A DNA stretch of 64,000 nt from Diphasiastrum complanatum (lineage: Eukaryota > Streptophyta > Lycopodiopsida > Lycopodiales > Lycopodiaceae): assembly GCA_029204225.1 (NCBI GenBank), contig CM055111.1:12338697-12402696 (forward strand). The letters are read 5' to 3'. Positions 21,481 to 31,714 of this stretch are shown here, piece by piece. Made by a program: the position numbers and the translations under genes. Numbering within the stretch: position 1 is the stretch's first letter; every line of letters starts with the position of its first letter. The notes below the pieces were generated by a model that worked only from the letters and a program-made list of their open reading frames with translations, did no database searches and had not been told where the DNA came from.

Positions 21481-22513
21481 AGTAATGTATTTCTGCAGAC
21501 TTGTTCTAAATGCAAGTTTTTTGGAAATCCTTGAAGATGGCCAAGTCTTCAATCACTTCAAGTTATTAAACTTGACATTTGAACTTTGAAATTATGACAG
21601 GATTGGTTACCCTTTGCTGGAGATCAGCCAAAAGCCCGTTGTAGACGTTCTTCAAATAAATTGGCTATCTAAGTTTGTGATTCTTACAAGAAGGACTATC
21701 CCATCAATTTGCAAGCTAACAGCTTACAAATACGAAGAAAAATTATTCAACAACCAAACGAGAAGCGTTGGCCATAATTATTTTTGTTAAGAAATTTTGA
21801 CATTATCTAATGGCAACGCACTTTGCATTTTATATTGATCACCAGCTTTTACTTTATTTGGTAAAAAGGACGTGCAACACGGGACATATTGCAAGATGGC
21901 TACTTTTATTGACTGAATTTAATTTTTGAGTTGTGGTTCAAAAAGGTAAACATCATTATCTTTGTGCCATGTTTCAAGAATCGAATCAGCACCAATTAAT
22001 AGTGAAGTGGATGATGAACTACCAGACGTTGCGTTGTTTTATGTTTAAGCAGTACCTGAGTGGGTAGCAGATATTGTTGAATATCTGATATTAGGCCAAC
22101 CTAATGACTCTCTGACAAAAGTACAAAAGAAACAATTAATTCTTAAGGCTTGCAGGCCGATTGCATCGACGTGGAATGGATGATATTTTGAGGAGATGTG
22201 TGTTGCCTCATGAAGGACTTGAACTAATCATGTTTTCTCATGTTGGGATGGGATGGGAGGTGGACATTTTTCAACAGATATCACTATTCAAAAACTTTTA
22301 CAATCAGGGTGTTGGTGGCCGGCACTTCATAAGGATATCAAAAACTATATTCAGTCATGTGATGTATGTCAACTAGCATGACGTCCTAGGAAGCAGAATT
22401 ATGATCCTTTACATCATGTTCTATGGCAAGCACCGTTCGAGAAATGGGGCCTTGACTATGTTGGTCCTATTCATCCTGCGACAAGAGGAACTCAAGCCCG
22501 ATATATCATTGCC
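21481..22513 (+). pseudogene. Gypsy-A RNase H and integrase start, plus strand
   Basis: Plus-strand reading frames match the minus-strand copy at 5991-7660: RNase H (LMATHFAFYIDHQLLL near 21810-21860, ARWLLLLTEFNF) and the integrase zinc and core start (ending ALHKDIKNYIQSCDVCQLA and GLDYVGPIHPATRGTQARYI). Stops and frame changes are frequent. The reading frame breaks exactly at 22513, where the next segment is inverted. Confidence 0.8.
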
Positions 22514-23386
22514 ATTTCTTATCTGATGATTTTTTTGACATTTGCTCATCATTTTTTTTCAATGTCTTTAAAAAAAAAAAAACCACCCAAGTAGTGTAAA
22601 ACAAGAAAATTGCAAACAACAAAAGTAAAATTGATAAGGTGTTGGATCATGTTGGTTGAACGGGCTGCCAAAACTTGCGTAGTCGACAGCCATTCACTGG
22701 GGTGTCAAAACATTTTCCATCCAAGTGCTCTAAAATAATTGTTCCATAGTTCAATATTTCTTCCACTTTGTATGGTCTTTCACCTATAAACTTCAATTTC
22801 CTTTTGATCAGCTTGGTTTTATACATCAAGGCTAGATCTACTTCCTTCAGCTGCTAATGCATGTACTGCCATCAATCTAGTTTCACATAGTTTATGTAAA
22901 GCCTCATGACACATTTGTAAGGATTTTGAATCATCCAATCGTTCTGTTGTTGCAATATGCAAGGATTGTACTAAAAATTCAATCGACATCACTACATCTT
23001 GACCATAAACTAGTTGAAAAGGTGTTTGATTTGTACTAACTTTGTAAGCGGTTCTGAATGCCCATAACGCTGCATGAAGTTTATGTTCCCAATCCAAATG
23101 ACTTGCTTCAACCATTTTTGTCATAATTTTGTAGAGAATCTCATTGGAAAATTCAGGTTATCCATTACCCCTCGGATAATATGGAGTACTAAACCGGTGT
23201 ATAACGAAAAAGTCTTCCAACAAACACTTTATTGTTTCATTAACAAAGTGTGTTTCTGATCACTTACGATCTCGATAGGACATCTAAATCTAACAATGAT
23301 GTGTTCATAAATGAACTTAGCCATAGACTTGGCATCGACAACCCGAATTGCTTTTGCCTCGACCCACTTGGTCGTATAATTCGTTG
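22513..23386 (-). pseudogene. Inverted Gypsy-A integrase segment
   Basis: The minus strand encodes the rest of the same integrase: TKWVEAKAIRVV at the right edge, the core (HLDWEHKLHAALWAFRTAYK) and the C-terminus (GERPYKVEEILNYGTIILE, RKFWQPVQP). Re-inverting this segment restores the integrase reading frame at the left edge and the sequence following the integrase at the right edge, judged against 5400-6900. An oligo-A run at about 22569-22581 is part of the 3' end. Confidence 0.85.
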
Positions 23387-24017
23387 CGAGGAAGGAAAAT
23401 ATTTTTAGGAATCAAATTTTGATAGAAAATGATTTAGAAAATCCTTTTTGAATCAGATCTTGAACATACCATTTTGGAAACCTTCGTCGAGTTGTCAGAT
23501 TACACATCCAGCTCAGATACATCTATATTGAGTTGAAGGCGAAGGTTGTATTGCAGAGGAAGTACCTGTTTTGAGGTCAGACGAATATTCAGAAGCTTAC
23601 CACTTTGGGAACCTTAGTTGATCTTGATATCACATTATTAACCTTCGCTAACCTGTCAGACGGATTCAGATTGCCAAAATTAGGTTGTCCATAGGTTTAG
23701 ATTCTAAAAATTGTCATTAAATACAGTAACTAGACGAAGGTTGAACCCTCGTCAGACCTCCAGAACCTTCACCAAGCTACACCAATGGTCAAAAATCTTC
23801 GTCGAAAATTCTAAAGGCTATTTTCACAGTATTGAAGATGCTTGCAAATTTTTGTCCAGAATTGATGAGCCAAACTAGTTCTTTGTCTAATGGACCCTCC
23901 AAATTCACCTATAAAAGAGCTTAATTCAATTTCATTTCTCACTTGTGCTAGCGAAGCTCTTGCAAAATTTTCTCACGAAAGCTTTCATACAGCCTTTTAA
24001 TACACTCTTGCGTATTT
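23387..24017 (+). promoter_or_regulatory. LTR/promoter-like block, second copy
   Basis: Homologous in the plus direction to the complement of 5211-5905. The word AACCTTCG and variants recur (about 23480, 23540, 23645, 23735, 23785). A TATA-like CCTATAAAAGAGC lies at about 23911-23923. The fragment of ORF-U follows at 24127, separated by a SINE-like insertion. Confidence 0.5.
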
Positions 24018-24115
24018 TTAACGGGGTTGGCTCAACTGGTTAGCTTGGCATCCAAAGTTTCTTTGGTCCCAGGTTCGAACCTCCCCTTGGAAACCAAGAA
24101 GCATTTACTCTCAAT
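24018..24115 (+). mobile_element. SINE-like insertion with tRNA promoter boxes
   Basis: This roughly 100-base insert is absent from the homologous place near 5230. It carries a good RNA polymerase III A box (TGGCTCAACTGG, 24028-24039) and B box (GGTTCGAACC, 24072-24081) at tRNA-like spacing, and a hairpin CCAAAG-TTT-CTTTGG between them. Flanking T-rich strings (ATTTTT / AATTTTT) could be target duplications. A decayed tRNA gene is the alternative; the acceptor stem does not pair well. Confidence 0.5.
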
Positions 24116-24290
24116 TTTTGCCTTCTAATCATCATGTCTTCCATTGATACTAGTCAGTCTCCGTGTTATGTCATTTATTGATGTTCCTACTGCAACGGAC
24201 ATCATAATACTTCCTAGCACAAGCATGGTGCTCAATGGATGACCCTTGCTGAGCCTTTGCTCACAACAATGGGTTTTATTGACTTTCAAC
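24116..24290 (+). pseudogene. ORF-U fragment, plus strand
   Basis: The beginning of ORF-U is readable (MSSIDTSQSP, then after shifts GAQWMTLAEPLLT), matching 5210-5070. It loses similarity near 24265 and is clearly broken. Confidence 0.6.
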
Positions 24291-24622
24291 TAATCAAATA
24301 ACTATGTGATCATCGGGTGGACTTGCACGCGCAGGGTGCCAAATCCCTCTCACTTGTTAACTAGGGTTAGGGTTGCCTTGGGATCCGCAAACCCTCCAAC
24401 AGTATCCCCCACCAAAACTGGTGGCGGTCTCACGACACCTGCAAGATGCAGTTTATTGGGGACTTTTATTAGCTTCGCGCCAAATCTTTATGGGCTCCTA
24501 CTATTCACTTTGAGGTTGTCCATGACGTAAAGCGAGATTCCCATGAGCCTCTCATCATTGCTACACGAAAATATAAACGAGAAACCGACAACTGATATTT
24601 GATATTCTCCGAGGCCATTGGC
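24291..24622. other. Unassigned junction sequence
   Basis: No coding support. It contains two adjacent telomere-like words (TAGGGTTAGGGTT near 24362) and a short GC-richer stretch (24305-24460) unlike its surroundings. It lies between oppositely oriented gypsy fragments. Confidence 0.35.
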
Positions 24623-25440
24623 TTATTTGGATCGAATGCCATAAGCTTCCACTCCAGCAAGGCGATCCAAAATGCTTTCAGTAAAAGGTAATGGAAAGTG
24701 ATCCTTCCGCGTCACTTTGTTCAAAGCCTTGAGATTCACAAAATTTCTCAATTTCTCATTCTTCTTAGGAACAATGACAATTGGTGAAATCCATTCGGTA
24801 TGCTCGATCTCATAAATGAAATCGGCGTCAGGCAATCTCTGAAGTTCTTTCTTTATCAGGTCTGCAACATTAGGATTACAGCGATAGAACTTTGTAACCT
24901 TTGGGACTGCATCAGGTACTAAAGATATGGTATGTTCAATAACTGACATCGGAATACCCTTTAGATCTTGATAAGTCCATGCAAAGCAATCTTGATACTT
25001 AATAAGTAATATGCGGAGTGCTTGATACTGTTCAGGAGTAAGTTGTGATCCAACTTGTACAATCTTTTTCGGTTCTCCTGGTTTAGCAAGATTCATTGGC
25101 TGTGTCCTAGCTGGGCCATCATAAACCTCTTTCGATTCTTGCACATGTTCGTCAGGTTCACGATGTGCTTTAGGTAAATATAACTGCTTTGGGTGGTTTT
25201 ATTGTTGGTTCATCAGGAAAATTACGCACTCCAAATCTGGTCGGATCCATATGATTGAGAATCTGCTCATCCGTAAGTTCTACATTGTCATCGTAAGTCA
25301 AGGCATGACTCACAGGTATGAGATCATCTTCAATCGGATCTAGTATAGGTTCTATTGATATCCAATCTACATTCAACACATTCAATGAAAACGTGATCGG
25401 TTTATCCAAAGTTCGATCTAATAATGAAGTCTCGTTCAAA
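24623..25440 (-). pseudogene. Gypsy-A linker and truncated reverse transcriptase
   Basis: Minus strand: a linker (25439-25170, DDLIPVSHALTYDDNVELTD) and then the beginning of a Ty3/gypsy RT (25144-24640) with YQDCFAWTYQDLKGI, EWISPIVIVPKKNEKLR and DHFPLPFTESILDRLAG. It stops about there, before the YxDD catalytic motif, so RT is truncated. The two frames are separated by a shift near 25160. Confidence 0.85.
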
Positions 25441-25457
25441 TTTGATTGATTATCTTG

Positions 25458-26459
25458 TTAACACATATATCTTGTTGTACAATCAATCATTGCAAGAGCT
25501 TCATTCCAGTTGGCAGTATCCGTTTGAGAATCGTAATGAACTCCCAAATTTTTCTCTGGATGGTCACAAGTGTGATCCGTTGTTGATGAATCATCATCCT
25601 CTTTTTGAACCACTGGCATGATAGTCCAAGTTGTAGGATCAACTTTGACTGCACGTTCACGATTTTCAAAAGTGATTTTCCCGGTACCCCAGTTATGAAA
25701 TACTTGCGCAACTCGTAACCATGGACATCCCAATAGGACTCGGTAGATATTCGGTGCTTCTGATAAGTCCATCACTACGAAAGTAATGACGAACTGTACT
25801 CCCGCAATTATGAAAGGTATATCTTCAACCATTCCTCGCAGACGAACTGTTGTTTGATCAGCTAGCGTAATAGCAAAAGTAGCAGGCTTGATCTTTGTAA
25901 GGCCCCATTTTGCACATAGCTTTGTAGAAATCAGGTTAACTCCTGAACCGCCATATATCACAGCTGCTTCCTTAGGAAATTGTCTATGCTGTATCGGAAG
26001 AGTGATATTCTTTTGTTCACTTTTCCAAGCGGCTTCGACATGGAGGACTTCATTAGATTCTTCAAATCCGGCACAAAAAAGTGGCTCTTGATGGACTTCT
26101 GGTCCTACTTGAGCTAACTTTTGTGCTAAGACTTCTTTTGCTTTTGGCACCAACTTCAAGAACTCTTCTAATGAAATATTGATCTTGCTAGACAAAATGT
26201 TCATGAGCAGTTCTGTTTGCGGTGCTTCCAGTTTAGTCATCTTAAAGGGTTCTTCATGATGATGCAACTGGTCATTCTTATCCGTATGTGAATTTCTTGG
26301 TGGCTGCAATGGTGAAGAACGAACTTCGGTTGTTGCTTTAGTAGCTTCAAGCTCTTCTTCTTCTTGCAGATGTTTAATCCACTGCCTCATATCCTGATAT
26401 CTTTGTTTTTCCGCATGAAGATTTGGATAGACTCCAGATGTTGTTGGTGTATCGTTCAA
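25458..26459 (-). pseudogene. Gypsy-A gag end and aspartic protease
   Basis: A 333-codon open frame: an acidic spacer, a helical segment (LMNILSSKINISLEEFL) and a retropepsin-like domain around residues 165-270 (KEAAVIYGGSGVNLIS ... ADQTTVRLRGMVEDIPFIIAG ... LLGCPWLR). Family members normally have an aspartate in the first motif (DGGSGVN, as in the other gypsy copy at about 30715). Here it is tyrosine (TAT for GAT), so the protease should be inactive. Confidence 0.8.
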
Positions 26460-26507
26460 TGGTATAGAATTAGCAGGTACTGGATCCGCTACTGGTTCTT
26501 TCTGCTT

Positions 26508-27329
26508 CTATGCTCTGGTGACCACCATCAAGGGTGCACTTGGTTTATTCTGAGCTACTAATCTTCGCTTGATTGTTATCAAATTTACAGGTGCTGTAGC
26601 TGATGGTGGCTTTGGTCTTGCTGGACAGTCTTTATAGCAATTTCCATAACCACAATCTCGACAGAATAGTACAAATTTCTCTTTATTTGAACATTCTGCA
26701 ACTCTGTGATTTTCTTCACATGCAAAGCATCCAAGTGGTGCTCTGGTCCAATTTTTAGAGGCTTGTTGTTGAGCGGCAGCATAAATAGCGTATTGTTCTG
26801 AAGATCCAACTGAAAATCCACCTTCTTGATCAGTACCATAGTTCCATTGCTCAGCACTTCCGTAAGGTTTTGGTTCCATCAAATTGGCAGGAGGAGCGGA
26901 GTGCTTTGGTGGGGCAGGTAAGGCTAAACGTTCTGGGTGTCCAAGAGCATACTGTCAAGGTCTAGCTACTGGATTTCCTCCATACTGTGGTTCTTGATAT
27001 CCCATTTGGGCATACCGTTGCTGAATTATCCGAGGATTGAAGTTGGAAAAAATAGTCTCATGATCAGGCGAATTACACAAATGGCATACACTGATTTCCA
27101 TTCGTTTTTTCAATTGAGGACACTCGTTTATTGTGTGATTTCCTGTACTAATAGAACACCAGACATTTTCTTTGGTAGGAAAAGTCTTTGCAAACTTCTC
27201 AGGTTCCTTGTTCGCTTTGCCGTGGAAATCTTCCAATGCTTTGATCTTCTCATCAAATTGCGACTGCAACCTAGAGGTGTGGTCGGATCGTTCTCCCAAA
27301 TCTCTCCGCGGCTGCGAGCGGCGATTCAT
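26508..27329 (-). pseudogene. Gypsy-A gag with cysteine knuckles
   Basis: Two minus-strand frames (27329-26955 and 26882-26508) with a stop between. They hold a charged N-terminal segment (FDEKIKALEDFHGKANKEPE), a first Cys/His cluster (CSISTGNHTINEC ... CHLCNSPDH), a glutamine/proline-rich spacer and a second cluster (CFACEENHRVAEC ... CRDCGYGNCYKDCP). This is a nucleocapsid-like part of a gypsy Gag; the capsid proper is not evident. Confidence 0.7.
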
Positions 27330-27339
27330 AACTGAGGTC

Positions 27340-28373
27340 GCCCTAGTACTCTGGAGCTACTATAAAAAACTTGACCAAAAATGATGATTGGTTTGGCAAA
27401 AACAACCACCTCCAGCACTTGCTACCAAAAAAAATGGAGTTTTCAGGTTTTGATCGGCTTCAAGAGAGCTTGTGGGCTGGAATTGAAGCTACGGTTGTTA
27501 GGGGTGTGTTTTTATCCCTTAACTACTTGGTCCTGGTTATGACAACGGAACCCCTAAATTAACATCAACAAATCTTTGAGACCCTCTCCTAGTGTTAACT
27601 GCCATTGAAGCGATTGTAAACTCAACCAACATATCAGAGCCTAATTCAATAACGTTCACGATCTATTATAGAACTACTATTCAAACCCGATTGCACTCTA
27701 CCTCAATTGGATATCCAACAACATTGCCACAACTTAACAAAGAAGAACTATTATAAACTAGGTAAGGTAGAATATTCTTGCGCCTGCAACTAACATCAAG
27801 ACTGAATACCAGAAACTTACAATAACTTGGCTCTCACCCTTAGTCTTGTAAACATACTACTGTCTAAACAGTGTGATATCCAAAAGCCCCCAATCCGGCT
27901 TCAAATGTCCTATTTATGTTCCTGTGAAGATACCGCAATCCAATATTACAATCATTCGTAATGACCGTAAGTGGTCGTTTCAGCTTCTTGTTCAAGACCA
28001 CAATCGTCAATCCTACGGTTATTTACGGTCTGTTCGACTTCCCGTTGAAGACCGCAATCGTCAATCTTACGATCACTTACGGTCCGTTCGACTTCTCGTT
28101 GAATGTGACCTAACCTATTATCCTACTTTACAACAACGTCTCCTACTTCATTCATCTAACTAACTGTGCACATGTACTTCATAATAATCATGACTCGAAT
28201 AATTACAATTACAATTTATGATTTACAACTTTCAAATATAATTACATTTCCAATTACAAAAACGATGGTTACATTGGCCCTTGGCATAACACAGAGTTCC
28301 ACCGACCGACCGAGTTCATTTGTGTGTCCGCTTCATCTTCTTCTTGGATTTCCCTTGTTTGCTCTCAATGTCC
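27340..28373. other. Probable gypsy leader with a 54-base repeat
   Basis: No reliable gene. Two adjoining copies of a 54-base unit (about 27995-28102; the phrase CAATCGTCAATC recurs at 28001 and 28055) are in frame on the plus strand as an 18-residue repeat (NRQSYGYLRSVRLPVED type), but the frame is short and isolated. Confidence 0.4.
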
Positions 28374-29795
28374 TCACATGTATGCATTCCTAAAAAAATC
28401 GCTTTCCAACTGGCCCCTGCCTTGCTTGTCAATAACCCTTGTGGGTTCGACGTTCCTGTAAATGCTGTCGGAATCACTGGTGTTGGTGAAATGTGCAACC
28501 TCTACGATCCTGTCACCGATGCAGTTGGTCCGTATCGTAACAGTTTGAGTGTCCATTGTCCACCAGCCTGGGTGTGCTTTTGGTGAGCATCGCTTCTTCC
28601 AGCCATTTTGTGGTGATCATGGTGTAGCGTTTATTGAGAAACAACTCTTGTGTTGTTTGCATAGCTAGTGCAATGAAATTGCGAAACTCCAACGTTCCGT
28701 ATGTGTGGTGCCCTTGTTTTCCTTCCTCTCGGTAATGCAACCTTCCGTTTGCTGCACGCGCTGCTGAAAGTGTTCTTCCCAATAGTCCACAATTTTGGAT
28801 ATGTCATATCCACATCGGGTGCGACATCAACATAAACAGTTTGGAGTTCTGCATAATCCCCTGCTATCGAAACCTTGCCTGCGTTGATAGTGCACATTCG
28901 GTTTCATGCACATACTCAGCTACGTACATCATAGTGTTCCCTGTTAAGATCTCCAGTTCGTCTTTGCATCTTATCTTCATCCAGCCTTGGAAAAAGGCCC
29001 ATGCTAGGATTGCCTGGGTTTTCAGGTTTGATTCCAGCCAGAACCCGTATAATTTGCTCAACTCCCAGGGCTCATCCCATTCCTCTGTTGTGATATCCCT
29101 CATCCTTGGCAAAAAAATATAATCAACATTCCATGCATGTTCAACGTTTCGTAGGAATATCCATGGTTTCAAAACGTTGTACAAGGTTGTTCTGGGTCGC
29201 TTCACCCGGGATTTTCGTGGCACTAGAATTTGGTCCCCGGCTGGCACAGCCCCCGCTTGACTAGTTTGTGGTGGACTATGAACTGTCTGCACAGAATCCT
29301 ATTTGGCTTGAAGCTCTGCATTCAAGCGTGCCATCTCAGTTACGTGATCTTTCAGCTCCTTGTGTCCGAAATTTTGTAATCCTTTCAAAATGTTGGGCAT
29401 TTTTGTCTCGTAATGCCTTGTTGTCATGCTCTTTTCTCTTCAACTGTTCCCTTATGCCTTGTTGTCATGCTCTTTTCTCTTCAACTGTTCCCTTATGCCT
29501 TGTTGTCATGCTCTTTTCTCTTCAACTGTTCCCTTGGCATGTCGATGCACGCATCTTTCTCCTGCAACTGCGCTTGGTATTGGCGCACCTTAGGTCCCTC
29601 CTCCTCAGCAAGACATAACCTTGCCGGGTCGTAACGCCGGTGAGAACGTCCGCAAGGATCCCTAATCTGATCATCCCTAATCTGCCATCACGTGCATTAA
29701 CCAATGTGTCAGCTAAATCCTTAAACGCCTTATAATGCTTCATGGTAATTTTGTATACTTCCCCTTTTTTCAAAACCTCATATAGCACATGAGAG
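28374..29795 (-). pseudogene. Unknown ORF with coiled-coil repeats
   Basis: Minus-strand frames in order: 29788-29640 (EVYKITMKHYKAFKDLADTL), a charged repetitive stretch over the 41-base repeats (LKRKEHDNKALREQ type, but out of frame between units), 29292-28864 (RPRTTLYNVLKPWIFLRN, PWELSKLYGFWLESNLKTQ), 28897-28631, and 28782-28374 (LEFRNFIALAMQTTQELFL). It looks like a real protein of at least 400 residues decayed by shifts. I do not recognise it. A piece recurs at 19918-19980. It directly follows a truncated gypsy RT, so it may be an element-borne ORF or an invaded host gene. Confidence 0.4.
29413..29535. repeat. Three tandem copies of a 41-base unit
   Basis: The unit starting ATGCCTTGTTGTCATGCTCT begins at 29413, 29454 and 29495 and is essentially identical in all three. 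Since 41 is not a multiple of three, the minus-strand coiled-coil frame changes at each unit. Confidence 0.92.
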
Positions 29796-29799
29796 TTCT

Positions 29800-30508
29800 G
29801 TCAAAGTATGCGTAAATATAACGGCGATGATATCCCGTCATTCCCAAAAATGTTTGCACTTCCTTTGGGGACTTTGGAACCCGCATATTTTTAATCACCT
29901 CGATCTTTGCTGGATCAATGATAAACCTTCTTTCGAGATGATCTGCCCTAGCAGAACTCCGCGTCTCACACAAAAAGTGCATTTCTCTGGATTCAAACTA
30001 ATGCCAAATTCGGAGCATCTCTGAAACCATTTCTCCAAGTACTCTAGATGATCATTCACATCACCGTACAGACAAAAATCATCCAGGAAAATTTTCATAA
30101 ACCGATCCAAAGAATCATGAAATGCCTTTGTCATCACCTTTTGAAAGGTTGCTGGCAAATTTTTCAACCCAAATGGCATTACCTTGTAAGCGTATGAAAT
30201 AAATGATGTTTCTCCCTATCCTGCTCAGCAATCTGTATTTGGTTATATCCGCTAAATTCATCAAGAAAACTATACAGCTCATGTCCCGCAACCTCGTCCA
30301 AAATTTGCTCTGTTAATGACAATGAAAAATGATCCTTTATCGTAAATGAGTTGAGCTTACGGTAATCCACACAAACTCATAAATTACTATTTTTCTTTGG
30401 AACAATCACAATAGGACTCAGCCATGGTGTGTAGTCAATAGCGTATATAAATCCAACTTTGACAAGTTTTTCAATGTCCACTTTGACCCGCTTCGCATGT
30501 TTTGGATT
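29800..30508 (-). pseudogene. Gypsy-B reverse transcriptase, broken
   Basis: Minus strand: VGFIYAIDYTPWLSPIVIV near 30440, DYRKLNSFTIKDHF, LDEFSGYNQIQIAEQDREK, FGLKNLPATFQKVM, the active-site region KIFLDDFCLYGDV (FLDD at the YxDD position), and KCTFCVRRGVLLGQIIS. The thumb (DPAKIEVIKNMRVPKSPKE ... LGMTGYHRRYI) is in another frame. It ends near 29800, fused to the unknown coiled-coil ORF. A stop replaces a codon in the CVDYRKLN region and shifts occur near 30180 and 29940. Confidence 0.85.
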
Positions 30509-30777
30509 CATTCTAATCTCATAACAACGAAATTTAAGAGAAATTTCAATCCCTTAATATAGACATGAATCTTCCGAATTTCTCCGGCTAGAGAATCACA
30601 TGTATGGTTAGCCATACGTATGACTAGATTGCTCTTATGCAGTGTGATGTTCTTTAATTTACTATAGGTCTCCTTGAAAATGATATTCACTCCCACGCCA
30701 CCATCGATTTGAACCCTTGATAATATCAATTTCCAATGTAGGAACAATATCTTGCTCCGTGGATCGGACAATCGCAT
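30508..30777 (-). pseudogene. Gypsy-B aspartic protease
   Basis: The minus strand encodes VQIDGGVGVNIIF with the catalytic aspartate kept, then a flap-like region and IKGLKFLLNFVVM. It matches the Gypsy-A protease layout. The frame is offset from the gag frame ending at 30662. Confidence 0.7.
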
Positions 30778-31714
30778 TGACTGGCATAGGAGGAAGTCCT
30801 TCCGGCATCTTGAATCCTAGCAACTTCGATCGTATGGATTCTGCCAAATAAGGTGCAATTTGCATCAACTGTCCTACTGTCACCTGAAATTTATAATTAT
30901 GAACAAATTCGGAAATCTCTATGATATTTACTAGTTGCTGCATTTGCGGTTGCTAGGGTTGGTGTGCTTGAACTGCAAATGCCCCGGTAGTTCTTACACT
31001 TGTAATCTTCTGGAGTCATTTGTCTAGTGATTGTACGCATTACAAATCACACAAAACCAGGTACTATTAGGACATTCATTGATATAATGTCCTTCTTGAT
31101 TACAATTTTGACAAAAATGAAAATTCCCTTGGCAAAACTCCGTAGTAATGACATCTTTTGTAGCTGTTGGTAGTGGCTCACTAGCTTTCCCCTTCTACTT
31201 ATGCTTCTTCGACCGTTTTCCATCACGTGAAGAAGATGAATTCTCTTCTGAGCTTGAGGAATCATCGGATTCTGAACCTGTGTCCGAAGCAGAGTCAGAC
31301 GAATCATCCCGCCGATGTTGTCGACATTGTCAGCGGTACTTCTTCCTAGTTTCTTCTTCCTCCAACTGCCTCACAGCATGTGTCCGAAGCAGAGTCAGAC
31401 GAATCATCCCGCCGATGATGTCGACGTTGTCACCGGTACTTCTTCCTAGTTTCTTCTTCCTCCAACTGCCTCGCAGCATCCACAATAAGCTCCAGGCCTT
31501 GACCATGTAAAGAAGTAGTTCCTCATCGAAGAACCTTATGTAATCCATGACAAAATACTTGACGCGTTTAGCATCTGTGAGTGGCTCCTATAATCTCTTC
31601 TCCATCACCTTAAAACATTGGACATAAGCCAATGCATCCTCCTTCCACTTCTGCTTGATCGCTTGCAATTTATCTAGTATTTCTTCATCCTCATGCTCCT
31701 TCTGATACCAATAC
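30662..31714 (-). pseudogene. Gypsy-B gag
   Basis: Minus strand: a helical segment from 31714 (ILDKLQAIKQKWKEDALAYVQ, KYFVMDYIRFFDEELLLYMV), a basic stretch disturbed by the 100-base tandem duplication, a Cys-rich part (CQGNFHFCQNCNQEGHYINEC type near 31060-31130), and a C-terminal helical part 30943-30780 (VGQLMQIAPYLAESIRSKLL). Several frame changes and a stop. The 5' end is replaced at 31715 by a copia insertion. Confidence 0.6.
31281..31480. repeat. 100-base tandem duplication in gag
   Basis: 31281-31380 and 31381-31480 both begin TGTCCGAAGCAGAGTCAGAC and differ at only about five positions. The 100-base period shifts the reading frame, so the duplication by itself disrupts this gag. Confidence 0.93.

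Noticed and set aside
24018..24090. Functional tRNA gene
   Set aside because: A and B boxes are good, but the acceptor stem does not pair and the anticodon arm is irregular; a SINE-like or pseudo-tRNA origin fits better.
24360..24376. Interstitial telomere repeat (TAGGGTTAGGGTT)
   Set aside because: Only about two units; too short to mean anything.
29413..29535. CRISPR-like array (three direct repeats)
   Set aside because: The 41-base units are head-to-tail without spacers and the DNA is plant nuclear.
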